Source: Deinococcus soli (ex Cha et al. 2016) (GTDB lineage Bacteria > Deinococcota > Deinococci > Deinococcales > Deinococcaceae). Taken from it: a stretch of DNA of 64,000 bases. Where the stretch lies: assembly GCF_001007995.1 (NCBI RefSeq), contig NZ_CP011389.1, forward strand, positions 3,172,985-3,236,984, read 5' to 3'. The translations under genes and the position numbers were made by a program. This document shows, piece by piece, positions 38,350-46,835 of the stretch (the stretch's first letter is position 1; each line of letters starts with the position of its first letter). The notes beneath the pieces are model-generated. The model was not told the DNA's origin, did not search any database, and saw nothing but the letters and a program-made list of their open reading frames with translations.

Positions 38350-38952
38350 TCAGTCCCACTCCCAGTCGCGCCAGTCGCTGGCCTTCGCCGCGCCCGGCCG
38401 GGACGGCGCCGCCTGCACGTCCGGCGAAGGGTACCAGGGGTAGGCGGCGTGCAGCGCGCGGTCCAGCTGCGCGTGCAGCAGCCCCGCCAGCGTCTCCTCC
38501 TCCCTGGCCGTCAGCTTGGGGATCTCGCGGCGCAGGGCGTCCAGCCGGGCGTCCAGTGCCCCCTGGTACGGCTCGCGGGCCATACGCACCGCTCCCTTGC
38601 GCAGCGGGCCGGGGTGAACGACCGGCACGTACTCGGCTGCCGCGCGTTCCAGCAACTCCTGGCGGGCCAGGGCGCGCGCCGCGCGGGTCTGCTCGGCCCG
38701 CTCGCGCGCGTCCGCCGCGCGGGCCTGCGCCGCCAGGAACGTGTCGTCCCTCTCGATGTCCAGCACGCGCGCCTCCTCGTACAGCTTCACCGGGGGCAGG
38801 CGGCGGCGGCCCATCCGCAGGCCGTTCGGGCGGGTCCGGTCGTGCTCGCCCAGGAACCGGCGGATCAGCGTGGGCGTCCAGCCGCGCTCCTTGAGGTCCT
38901 GCGTCGCCAGGAACCCTGGCGGGTTCAGCGGCACCTCCCGCTCGCGCGCCAC
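38350..38952 (-). CDS. Hypothetical protein with coiled coil (200 aa)
   Basis: The start GTG 38952 lies just after the GNAT stop codon. The N-terminal block (FLATQDLKERGWTPTLIRRFL, then RRRLPPVKLYEEARVLDIE) resembles the short helix-turn module seen at the N-terminus of many actinobacterial hypothetical proteins, followed by a charged coiled coil (AADARERAEQTRAARALARQ). The C-terminal half is helical with a tryptophan-rich end. The role is unknown. Coupling to the GNAT gene is likely. Confidence 0.6.
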   Translation of the reverse strand: MAREREVPLNPPGFLATQDLKERGWTPTLIRRFLGEHDRTRPNGLRMGRRRLPPVKLYEEARVLDIERDDTFLAAQARAADARERAEQTRAARALARQELLERAAAEYVPVVHPGPLRKGAVRMAREPYQGALDARLDALRREIPKLTAREEETLAGLLHAQLDRALHAAYPWYPSPDVQAAPSRPGAAKASDWRDWEWD

Positions 38953-38953
38953 G

Positions 38954-39535
38954 TCAGGCCCGCCCGTCCAGGCCCGGCCACTCGCGCCGCAGCAGGTCCA
39001 GCCGCACCGCGTCGAGCCGCTCCCCACGCACCACTCTTGCCTCTCGGACCCGACCCGCCTCCCGGAATCCCAGCCGCAGGGCCGCGCGGATCATCCGGTC
39101 GTTCCCGCCCCAGGTGCTGAACGTCAGCACGTGCGCGTCCGTCTCGTCCAGCGTCGCCTGCACCCACAGCGCCAGCGCCCGCGATCCCAGCCCACGCCCC
39201 CAGTGCGCCGGGTCGTAGATCAGGATGCCCAGGTCCCACCAGCCCCCATCCGCCGGGTCCTCCTCGGCGCGGTTCACCATGCCGACCACCACGCCGCCCA
39301 CGTCGATCACCCGCTCGTTCGGGTTCGGCGGGCTGGACGCCAGCGCCTGCGCGTACCGCTGCAGGTTCGCGGTGGTGTCCCACTCGGGCAGGTACGGCGC
39401 GTCCCACGCGCGCCACGCGGCGTCCGGGTCGGTCAGCCAGCGGGTCAGGACCGGCAGGTCACGCGGGCGGCGCCCCCGCAGGCTCACGGCAGCGGGGGAG
39501 AGGTCAGGGGCGGACGGATCGGCGGGCGGCACCAC
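38954..39535 (-). CDS. GNAT-family acetyltransferase
   Basis: This 193-residue protein has the acetyl-CoA site HWGRGLGSRALALWVQ near residue 110 and the later NDRMIRAALRLGFREAG near residue 145. GGVVVGMVNRAEED matches the middle strands. It acetylates an amine or amino-terminal group. The substrate is unknown. A CAGGAT box six bases before the GTG at 39535 makes it leaderless. Confidence 0.88.
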   Translation of the reverse strand: MVPPADPSAPDLSPAAVSLRGRRPRDLPVLTRWLTDPDAAWRAWDAPYLPEWDTTANLQRYAQALASSPPNPNERVIDVGGVVVGMVNRAEEDPADGGWWDLGILIYDPAHWGRGLGSRALALWVQATLDETDAHVLTFSTWGGNDRMIRAALRLGFREAGRVREARVVRGERLDAVRLDLLRREWPGLDGRA

Positions 39536-39581
39536 GCGCGCATCCTGCCACAGCGGCGCGCCCCGGACCGCATGCGGGCCT

Positions 39582-39965
39582 TCAGCTGAACTTCAGCGCC
39601 CGCAGCAGCGCGGGCAGCAGCGTGCCCGCCGCGACGAGCAGCGCCCCCGCCGACGCGATCAGTACGGCGGCGGCAGCGGCGTCCTTCGCCACCTTCGCCA
39701 GCGGATGCCGGTCCGGACTCACGAGGTCCACGGTCGCCTCCAGCGCGGTGTTCACGAGTTCCAGGCTCAGCACCAGCGCGCAGGCCAGCGCGACGGGCGC
39801 CAGCGGGGCGCGCAGGGCCAGCGCCGCCCCCAGCGCCAGCGCGGCGACCCAGCACTCGATGCGGAAGTTCGCCTGCGTGCGGTACGCGTGCCGGACCCCC
39901 GCCCACGCGAACCCCGCCGAGCGCCACCAGCGCCGCGCGTTCCAGGCCGAACCGTCGCTGGGCAC
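39582..39965 (-). CDS. dgkA: Diacylglycerol kinase family protein DgkA
   Basis: This 127-residue membrane protein has three helices and the DgkA signature ALVLSLELVNTALEATVDLVSPD followed by AKDAAAAAVL. It phosphorylates diacylglycerol or, as in Gram-positives, undecaprenol. It starts with GTG nine bases after the ybeY stop and forms an operon with phoH and ybeY, an order found in many bacteria. Confidence 0.93.
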   Translation of the reverse strand: MPSDGSAWNARRWWRSAGFAWAGVRHAYRTQANFRIECWVAALALGAALALRAPLAPVALACALVLSLELVNTALEATVDLVSPDRHPLAKVAKDAAAAAVLIASAGALLVAAGTLLPALLRALKFS

Positions 39966-39974
39966 GGCGTTCGC

Positions 39975-40442
39975 TCAGGCCCCGTCGGGCAGGGCCGCGC
40001 GGGCCGCGTCCCACGCGCCGTGGAACACCGCCCACTCGGGCCCGGTCGCGCCTTCCTCGAACCCCAGACCCTCCGCGTGCGGGTGGTCATGCCCCACCAG
40101 GTGCGTCAGGCCGTGGCTGGCCAGGAGCGCCACCTCGCGCGTCAGGCTGTGCCCGCGCGCCTCGGCCTGCCGCGCGGCCGTGTCCAGGCTGATCACGATG
40201 TCCCCCAGGTGAGGCGGGATGAACGGATCGCCGGGTTCCCAGGTGGGGAAACTCAGGACGTCCGTCACGGCGTCCTCGCCCCAGTGCTCGCGCTTCAGGG
40301 CGCGGATGGTGCGGTCCCCGACGAGCACGACCGTCACCTCGCGCTCCTCCACACCGAAATGCGCCATCACCGCCTCCAGGCTCCCGCGCAGCGCGGGACG
40401 CAGACCGGCGGGGGGCGTCTTGCGGACAATCAGATCAATCAC
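39975..40442 (-). CDS. ybeY: Endoribonuclease YbeY (16S rRNA maturation)
   Basis: This 155-residue metalloprotein has SHGLTHLVGHDHP near residue 112, the three-histidine metal motif of YbeY, and LKREHWGEDAVTDVLSFP near residue 55. It acts in 3' maturation of 16S rRNA and ribosome quality control. The start is GTG 40442, fixed by TATCCT seven bases upstream. That box suggests a second promoter inside the phoH-ybeY-dgkA unit. Confidence 0.93.
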   Translation of the reverse strand: MIDLIVRKTPPAGLRPALRGSLEAVMAHFGVEEREVTVVLVGDRTIRALKREHWGEDAVTDVLSFPTWEPGDPFIPPHLGDIVISLDTAARQAEARGHSLTREVALLASHGLTHLVGHDHPHAEGLGFEEGATGPEWAVFHGAWDAARAALPDGA

Positions 40443-40449
40443 TCCGTAG

Positions 40450-40455
40450 AGGATA
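40450..40455 (-). promoter_or_regulatory. -10 box of ybeY (leaderless GTG start)
   Basis: TATCCT on the minus strand is seven bases from GTG 40442. Confidence 0.5.
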
Positions 40456-40511
40456 GATGATGGGTGATGGTCGATGGAAAAGGCCCGGCGCACAGGTGCC
40501 GGGCCTCTCCA

Positions 40512-41597
<1,086 letters not shown>

Positions 41598-41918
41598 ATC
41601 AACTCCAGTGCGCGGGGCGCGGTCCTCACCCCGACAGGTGGGGCGGAGGAATGAGGGACGGAAAGGTCAGGCGGAAGGCCCGCAGTTTCGCGCACGCGCG
41701 TGGGGTCCGGGGTGCTCCCTGGCACATTGTGCGCCCCACGGCGCGGCGGGCGCATCCCCCATTTCCCTTAGCTTGCTCACAGCGGTGTTCACGGGGCGAT
41801 ACAGCAGACAGCAGTTGGACCTGGAGCTTTGGGGCGTGCCGCTGGCCTCCCGGTAGGACTGAGCCCTGCTGTCCGCTGGGGCGTCTGCGGACACAGGGTG
41901 CCCGGGTGGCGTGCTCAA
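41598..41918. other. Non-coding gap with no gene seen
   Basis: This 321-base gap between the phoH start and the M48 protease stop shows no gene I can support. It contains a local AT-richer stretch (41740-41830, for example CCATTTCCCTTAGCTTGCTC), so a promoter for phoH or a small RNA is possible. Short frames on both strands lack start signals and codon character. Confidence 0.5.
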
Positions 41919-42989
41919 TCAGCGGCGGTCCAGGGCTTTCAGGGCCGCCACCCGCTCCCGCGTGACCGGATGCGACCGCAACAGGTCCAGCCACGACCCC
42001 CGGTCCCCGCTCCGGTCCCCCTCCTGCGCGTCCAGGCGCGTCAGGATGTCCTGCAGGGGCCGGGTCGTGCCGTAGCGGCTCAGCATGAAGTCCGCCGACT
42101 CGCGGTCCGCTTCGGTCTCGGCGGCGCGGGAGTACCCGCCGCGCAGGATCGCCGCCGGGACGGCCGCCGCGAACGACGTCGAACTGACCAGATCACCCGT
42201 CAGGAGCGTCCCGACCAGCCCCAGCCCCAGCCCCTGGTACACCGTCGCCAGCCCGTGCCGCCGGGTGACGTGCCCCGTCTCGTGCGCCAGGACGCCCAGC
42301 AGTTCCCGGTCCGAGCGGGCCAGCGCGACCAGCTGGTCCGTCATGACGATCGTGCCGTTCGGCAGCGCGAACGCGTTCGCCCCCACCCCCAGGTCCCCGG
42401 CGGGTTCCCCGTCGCGCAGCAGCAGACGGTACGGGTACCCGCCGCCCGCCCAGGCCTGCACCTGCCGGAACTCGCGTTGCAACTGAGCCTGCCGCTCGGC
42501 GGTCAGGCCGCTCGGGCCGATGAGGTCCCGTTCCTCCAGCACCCGCAGCGTCTGCTCGTCGAAGGACGCCAGCACGCCCCGCGGCGTGACCCGCGCCGCC
42601 TGCGCCGCCAGGGCCGGGATGCCCCACACGATGAACGCGCCCAGCAGCGTGAACGCTAGCGCCACCGCCCCCAGTGCGCTGCCCCAGCGCCCCTCCAGCC
42701 ACGCCACACCCCGCAGCGCCCGGTTGCGGCCACCGGCGCGTTCCCACGACAGCAGCGGCGCGAAGTCCGACGTCTCGAACCGCGCCCCGCCGGGCAGGCG
42801 GATGACGCGCCGCACGCCGGGAATGGGCGGGTCCAGCGTCAGTTCGTGCGGCCCGAAGGTATGCGTGGCGCCGTCCAGTGTCAGCAGGACCGGATGGCCC
42901 AGCGTGAGGCTCGCCGTCCGGTCGCGGCTGCTGTGCCCGTCGAAGTACACGCCGCTCAGGGTCACCGGGACCGGCTCGGGACGGGTCAT
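41919..42989 (-). CDS. M48-family metalloprotease with N-terminal membrane part
   Basis: This 356-residue protein has an N-terminal beta-rich domain (VTLSGVYFDGHSS...), a membrane helix (ALGAVALAFTLLGAFIVWGI) near residue 110, and a Zn peptidase domain with HETGHVTRRHG near residue 236 and ETEADRESADFM near 293. M48 peptidases cleave exported or membrane proteins. The start ATG overlaps the YjgN-like stop (TGATG), so the two are coupled. Confidence 0.9.
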   Translation of the reverse strand: MTRPEPVPVTLSGVYFDGHSSRDRTASLTLGHPVLLTLDGATHTFGPHELTLDPPIPGVRRVIRLPGGARFETSDFAPLLSWERAGGRNRALRGVAWLEGRWGSALGAVALAFTLLGAFIVWGIPALAAQAARVTPRGVLASFDEQTLRVLEERDLIGPSGLTAERQAQLQREFRQVQAWAGGGYPYRLLLRDGEPAGDLGVGANAFALPNGTIVMTDQLVALARSDRELLGVLAHETGHVTRRHGLATVYQGLGLGLVGTLLTGDLVSSTSFAAAVPAAILRGGYSRAAETEADRESADFMLSRYGTTRPLQDILTRLDAQEGDRSGDRGSWLDLLRSHPVTRERVAALKALDRR

Positions 42990-44200
42990 CAGAACCCCAC
43001 CTGGATGTCCAGCAGTTCCGACGCGGCCTCACCCAGCGCCGAGCCGGGCTGCTGCGCCTGCCCCCGGAAGTGATCGAGGTCCGTGATGGTGCGCACGTGC
43101 ACGCCCCCCAGGATGAACCGCGCCCGGCGGACCGCTGCCCACGGCGTCGCGAGGCCCAGCGTCACCGCCTGCGCGAGGCTGTTCGTGACGCTCAGCCACA
43201 CCAGTCCCCACGGGCTGAACGTCGCGCCGGTGCGGACCACGCCGCCCAGCTCGGCATTGTTCAGCACGTACCGCATGGTCGCGCCGCGCACGTACTGCCA
43301 CGCGACCGTGTACAGCAGCAGGAACGACACGTACGCCACGCCCGCGAAGATCCAGAACGTCGTGCTGCCGAACAGGTCTTCCAGGTCCGCCCCGGACCGC
43401 AGGTCGCCGCTCAGGGCCGACCACGCGCCCGCCACCAGCCCACCCAGCAGCAGCGCGACGATCCCCCCGGCGAGACTCAGGCCCAGGGACGTCAGCCCGA
43501 TGATGTAGAACGGCGCGACGTCCCCCCGGAAGTGCCCGCGCGCCTGCCCGTATCCCAGTCCCTTCACCTGATACTGCCGCTGCATGAACCACGCCCACGG
43601 CAGCGCGAAGATCCCCGCGACACTGGCCGCCACGTTCGCCGCGCCGTACGCCACGTACGAGTCCCCGGCCGTACCGTGGAACGAGAAGTTCAGGCCGCGG
43701 TGCACGGTGTTCGCCGCCTGGAACCGCAGCGACCGCCACACCAGCCACGGGTACAGCGCCACGTACAGCACAATCAGCGGCAGCGCCAGCCAGTACAGCT
43801 CCCGCTGAGACGCGTAGCTGTACAGCCCGAACAGGGCGCCCACCAGCAGGTACCCGCGCAGCAGCGCCGCCGGGTTCGCGCGGTACTCGAAGTTCTGCCC
43901 GTCCAGCCACGTATGCCCGTAGAAATACTGCCGGGTCCGCACCCGCGCCCACGGCAGGTACACGCCCAGCGTCACCAGGGTCAGGGCCACGTTCACGATC
44001 CACAGCCGGAAGTATTCCCCGGCGGACCCGGTGAAGCTCAGGTCGTGCCGGGTCACGTGCGGCGTCACGCCGCTCACGTCGGGTGGCGACGGTGCGTCCT
44101 CCCCGGCGGGCTGCGCGGCGTGCCGACCCAGACCGTGCCCAGCAGGGTGGAGGGGGTCCGGTTCGGTCAGGTGCGGGCCGGGCAGGATGGCGTCACTCAT
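42989..44200 (-). CDS. YjgN/DUF898-family membrane protein
   Basis: This 403-residue protein has an N-terminal soluble stretch rich in His and Pro, then HDLSFTGSAGEYFRLWIVNVALTLVTLGVYLPWARVRTRQYFYGHTWLDGQNFEY as the YjgN signature region, with several later membrane helices (GLTSLGLSLAGGIVALLLGGL; FAGVAYVSFLLLYTVAW). A second half repeats the W-x-R-x-Q-Y pattern (FMQRQYQVKG). The function is unknown. In this genome it comes just before an M48 protease, a pairing that suggests a membrane quality-control role. TACGAT six bases upstream makes it leaderless. Confidence 0.85.
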   Translation of the reverse strand: MSDAILPGPHLTEPDPLHPAGHGLGRHAAQPAGEDAPSPPDVSGVTPHVTRHDLSFTGSAGEYFRLWIVNVALTLVTLGVYLPWARVRTRQYFYGHTWLDGQNFEYRANPAALLRGYLLVGALFGLYSYASQRELYWLALPLIVLYVALYPWLVWRSLRFQAANTVHRGLNFSFHGTAGDSYVAYGAANVAASVAGIFALPWAWFMQRQYQVKGLGYGQARGHFRGDVAPFYIIGLTSLGLSLAGGIVALLLGGLVAGAWSALSGDLRSGADLEDLFGSTTFWIFAGVAYVSFLLLYTVAWQYVRGATMRYVLNNAELGGVVRTGATFSPWGLVWLSVTNSLAQAVTLGLATPWAAVRRARFILGGVHVRTITDLDHFRGQAQQPGSALGEAASELLDIQVGF

Positions 44201-44206
44201 GCGCCC

Positions 44207-44212
44207 ATCGTA
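44207..44212 (-). promoter_or_regulatory. -10 box of the YjgN-like gene (leaderless)
   Basis: TACGAT on the minus strand is six bases from ATG 44200. Confidence 0.6.
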
Positions 44213-44362
44213 CGGGTCGGCCCCTGGCGGGGCTGCGGCATGTGCCCCGGCGTCCCGGCACCGACGCGTCTCGGATCCTGCGCCTGAGTCGGTGCAGGTC
44301 TGCCCGCGACAGACGAAGCGGGGAGGGCGCGCGGCCCCCCCCACAGCGTGGATCGGCGCGCC

Positions 44363-44614
44363 TTACCAGCGGCTGCCGCCACGGGCCGCCACGGGGGCGG
44401 GCGCGGCGTTCGTCACGTTGACGTTCTTGGCCTGCGGGCCCTTGCTGCCCTGGCCGGCCTCGACCTCGAACTCGACCTCGTCACCCTCGTTCAGCTTGCG
44501 GAACCCGCCGCTCTGGATGGCGCTGTAGTGCACGAACACGTCGGGGTTCCCCGGATGCTCGATGAAGCCGTAGCCTTTTTCCACGTTGAACCACTTCACA
44601 CGACCTTGCGCCAT
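44363..44614 (-). CDS. csp: Cold shock protein
   Basis: This 83-residue protein has [20 protein letters not shown] (RNP1) and DVFVHYSAI (RNP2), then [24 protein letters not shown]-terminal Ala/Pro/Gly tail ([15 protein letters not shown]) extends the usual 67-70 residue fold and ends basic. It binds single-stranded RNA/DNA. The ribosome binding site AAGGAG is strong, and the leader of about 85 bases after the -10 box GATACT (44707-44712) allows 5'-UTR control. Confidence 0.93.
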   Translation of the reverse strand: MAQGRVKWFNVEKGYGFIEHPGNPDVFVHYSAIQSGGFRKLNEGDEVEFEVEAGQGSKGPQAKNVNVTNAAPAPVAARGGSRW

Positions 44615-44727
44615 AACTCTCCTTGCATCCCAGCGCGCGTCCAGCCAGGTGCAGTCCTCTGGACCTGAACCCTGTGTTGCGGCGGCGTGACGGTGAGACA
44701 GCTGGAAGTATCGCACGCCCCCACGGG

Positions 44728-44744
44728 TCATGTGGCGCACATGA
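44728..44744. promoter_or_regulatory. Palindromic operator between csp and the carbonic-anhydrase-like gene
   Basis: TCATGTG-GCG-CACATGA is a perfect 7-bp inverted repeat with a 3-base centre. It covers the expected -35 position of the csp promoter on the minus strand and lies about 136 bases upstream of the divergent gene. The regulator is unknown. Confidence 0.55.
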
Positions 44745-44788
44745 GGACACACGCCCCCCCCGACCGGGCTGCCCGGGCCGGGCGCGCC

Positions 44789-44794
44789 GTGCTA
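44789..44794 (+). promoter_or_regulatory. -10 box of the gamma-carbonic anhydrase gene
   Basis: TACCCT lies about 85 bases upstream of ATG 44880, in line with a leader that carries the GGAGG ribosome binding site. Confidence 0.4.
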
Positions 44795-44879
44795 CCCTGG
44801 CGGCACTTCACCTGACCACGGCGCGCCCCCGTCCCGTCCCACGCGGCGGCCCGGCCGACCGTGACGCCCCGGAGGCCGC

Positions 44880-45425
44880 ATGCCGCTCTACGCCCTGGAC
44901 GGGCACCACCCGGACATCCACCCCACCGCCTTCATCGCCCCCAGCGCCGACGTGATCGGTCAGGTTCGCGTGGGCGCGGGCGCCAGCCTGTGGTTCGGCG
45001 CGGTCCTGCGCGGCGACCTGGAACCCATCACGGTGGGTCCCGGCTGCAACGTGCAGGACGGCGCGGTCCTGCACACCGACGCCGGCTGGCCCTGCGTGCT
45101 CGAAGATCACGTGACCGTCGGGCACCGCGCGGTCGTGCACGGCGCCACCTGCGGGCCCGGCAGTCTGGTCGGCATGGGCGCCGTGATGCTCAGCGGCAGC
45201 AGCCTGGGCGCCGGAGCGGTCCTGGGTGCCGGGGCGGTCCTGCCCGAGGGCGCACACGTGCCGGACGGCATGCTGGCCGTCGGCGTGCCCGCCCGCGTGG
45301 TCCGCACGGCCCCCAGCAGCGGGAACGCGCAGCGGTATGTGCAGAACGCCCGGCGGTTCCAGGCTGGCCTGCAGGAACTGACTCCCGGGCCGGTCCTGCA
45401 TCCCGGGAACGAATGCGCGTCCTGA
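44880..45425 (+). CDS. Gamma-carbonic anhydrase family protein
   Basis: This 181-residue left-handed beta-helix protein has the metal-ligand histidines at ILHTDAG-type position (AVLHTD near residue 63) and VGHRAVVHGA near 80-86, with hexapeptide repeats (IGQVRVGAG, GSLVGMGAVMLSGSSLGAGAVLGAGAVL) between. Members are carbonic anhydrases or homologues that do other jobs, and activity is not assured. The C-terminal part is an extension (RYVQNARRFQAGLQEL). GGAGG precedes the ATG. Confidence 0.9.
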   Translation: MPLYALDGHHPDIHPTAFIAPSADVIGQVRVGAGASLWFGAVLRGDLEPITVGPGCNVQDGAVLHTDAGWPCVLEDHVTVGHRAVVHGATCGPGSLVGMGAVMLSGSSLGAGAVLGAGAVLPEGAHVPDGMLAVGVPARVVRTAPSSGNAQRYVQNARRFQAGLQELTPGPVLHPGNECAS

Positions 45426-45470
45426 GCGGGACCCGGCGCGGAACCACCCAGTGCAGGTCCGGAGAGACAC

Positions 45471-46310
45471 GTGACTGAACCCAGCGGTAAGCCCCTTGAC
45501 CCGAGCAGCCCGCCCCCCGCCGCGCCCGAGGAGGCGGAACTGGCGGACATGGTGCAGGAACTGCGCCCCATGTTTCCGAACGCCGCGCCGTTCCTGGCGC
45601 GGTTCCTGCCGCAGTCCGACCCCAGCCACACCGGCCTGAGTCACCACTTCTGCGACCTGCACGGCTTCCTGAAGTTCCTGCACGAGCAGGGCTGGTACGG
45701 GTACCTGCACGCCACGCTGGGAGACCAGCAGGCGTTCGTGCTGCTGTTCGAGGGCCGCACCGTCACCGCGGCCGCTGCGAGTGCCACGGGCGAGCAGGCC
45801 CTCGGTGAACTCCTGAGTCTGTACGAGCAGGGCGCGCAGCTCAGCGCCCATCCGCTTCCGGCGCAACTGGCGCACGTCCTGAGCGGCATCGGGTCGCGCG
45901 CATGGAAGTTCAACCTGACCGAGGACTTCACGGGCCTGCATGCCCGGCCCGGCGGGGCGATCTTCTACGTGAAGGGGGAGATCACGGCCACCATGCCCGC
46001 CACCCTCCCGTACGAGGGGGCCTTTCCGGCGCCGCTGCGCCCGCAGACGCTGATCCTGCCGCGCAGCCTGGCGGGCTGGGCGCACCACCACTACGCGTTG
46101 ACGCTGCGCGGCAAGGACGCCCTGAACGCCATCACGGACATGCATCAGACGTTCCGCGCCAAGCACGGCCAGCCGGGCCTCGCGTTCATGCGCGCGCTGG
46201 GCGAGGACCTGTCGCCCGCCGAGTACGCCATGCGGACCGACGTGGCCCTGCATGACCTCGAACCGATGGTGCAGGACTTCCTGACGGGCGGCCTGATCCG
46301 CGAGCACTGA
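45471..46310 (+). CDS. Hypothetical protein (279 aa)
   Basis: GTG 45471 follows GGAGAG. A proline-rich N-terminus (SSPPPAAPEEAE) is followed by a globular domain: LHGFLKFLHEQGWYGYLHATLGDQQAFVLLFEGRTVTAAAA, which looks like the strand-helix pattern of Roadblock/PATAN-like domains, then LYEQGAQLSAHPLPAQLAHVLSG. The second half has AHHHYALTLRGKDALNAITD. It may belong with the DUF4388-type signalling proteins. No certain family. Confidence 0.65.
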   Translation: MTEPSGKPLDPSSPPPAAPEEAELADMVQELRPMFPNAAPFLARFLPQSDPSHTGLSHHFCDLHGFLKFLHEQGWYGYLHATLGDQQAFVLLFEGRTVTAAAASATGEQALGELLSLYEQGAQLSAHPLPAQLAHVLSGIGSRAWKFNLTEDFTGLHARPGGAIFYVKGEITATMPATLPYEGAFPAPLRPQTLILPRSLAGWAHHHYALTLRGKDALNAITDMHQTFRAKHGQPGLAFMRALGEDLSPAEYAMRTDVALHDLEPMVQDFLTGGLIREH

Positions 46311-46319
46311 ACCGCAACA

Positions 46320-46360
46320 GGCGCGGGCCTCCCCTGACTGATCCTGGGGAGGCCCGCGCC
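46320..46360. terminator. Bidirectional terminator
   Basis: A perfect 15-bp stem (GGCGCGGGCCTCCCC 46320-46334, GGGGAGGCCCGCGCC 46346-46360) with an 11-base loop lies between convergent genes. Confidence 0.8.
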
Positions 46361-46377
46361 CGTTCCGGTGCCTGCGG

Positions 46378-46764
46378 TCAGGCGCTCTGGCGGACGCCCC
46401 GCACCGCGCCGTCCAGCAGCGCCGCAAGCCGTTCGCGCGTAAAGGGACGTTTGCCTTCCAGCAGGGCCTGTTCCCCGGCGTGCAGGTGCCAGTGTTTGCT
46501 GCCCCCCATCAGGCGCAGCGACACGCCCTTGAGGTCCACGTGGCGGGGGCTGACCGCGGCGACCAGCAGCGGCTGCCCCTGGTCGCTCAGGCTGACGCTC
46601 ATGACTGTGGTGGGCAGGTCGTAGGGCCGCTCCATGCGGTAGATGTAGTCCGGGAAATCCGCGACCTTCTCGAAGCCCAGGCTGCGGGCGGCCGCCTCGG
46701 CCTCCAGCCAGCCGAGCAACTCCACCCACTGCGCGTACAACGCCGAGTCGTGTGCATGTGACAT
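46378..46764 (-). CDS. Hypothetical protein (128 aa)
   Basis: ATG 46764 is fixed by TATGCT eight bases upstream, near a tandem CATGTGA-type repeat (CATGTGACATGTGACA). The product SALYAQWVELLGWLEAEAAARSLGFEKVADFPDYIYRMERPYDLPTTVMSVSLSDQGQPLLVAAVSPR has a mixed alpha/beta pattern. No family is recognised. It is convergent with the previous gene and separated from the amylase gene by about 70 bases. Confidence 0.65.
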   Translation of the reverse strand: MSHAHDSALYAQWVELLGWLEAEAAARSLGFEKVADFPDYIYRMERPYDLPTTVMSVSLSDQGQPLLVAAVSPRHVDLKGVSLRLMGGSKHWHLHAGEQALLEGKRPFTRERLAALLDGAVRGVRQSA

Positions 46765-46835
46765 GTGACACGAGCATACCCCACAGCGGGGCGGGGCGTG
46801 GAACCGGCCGTCCACGCCCCGCCCCGCCAGCCACG

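Noticed and set aside
41626..41994. Minus-strand frame in the phoH to M48 gap
   Set aside because: It starts inside the M48 coding region, lacks a ribosome binding site, and is Pro/Arg-rich without any fold-like pattern.
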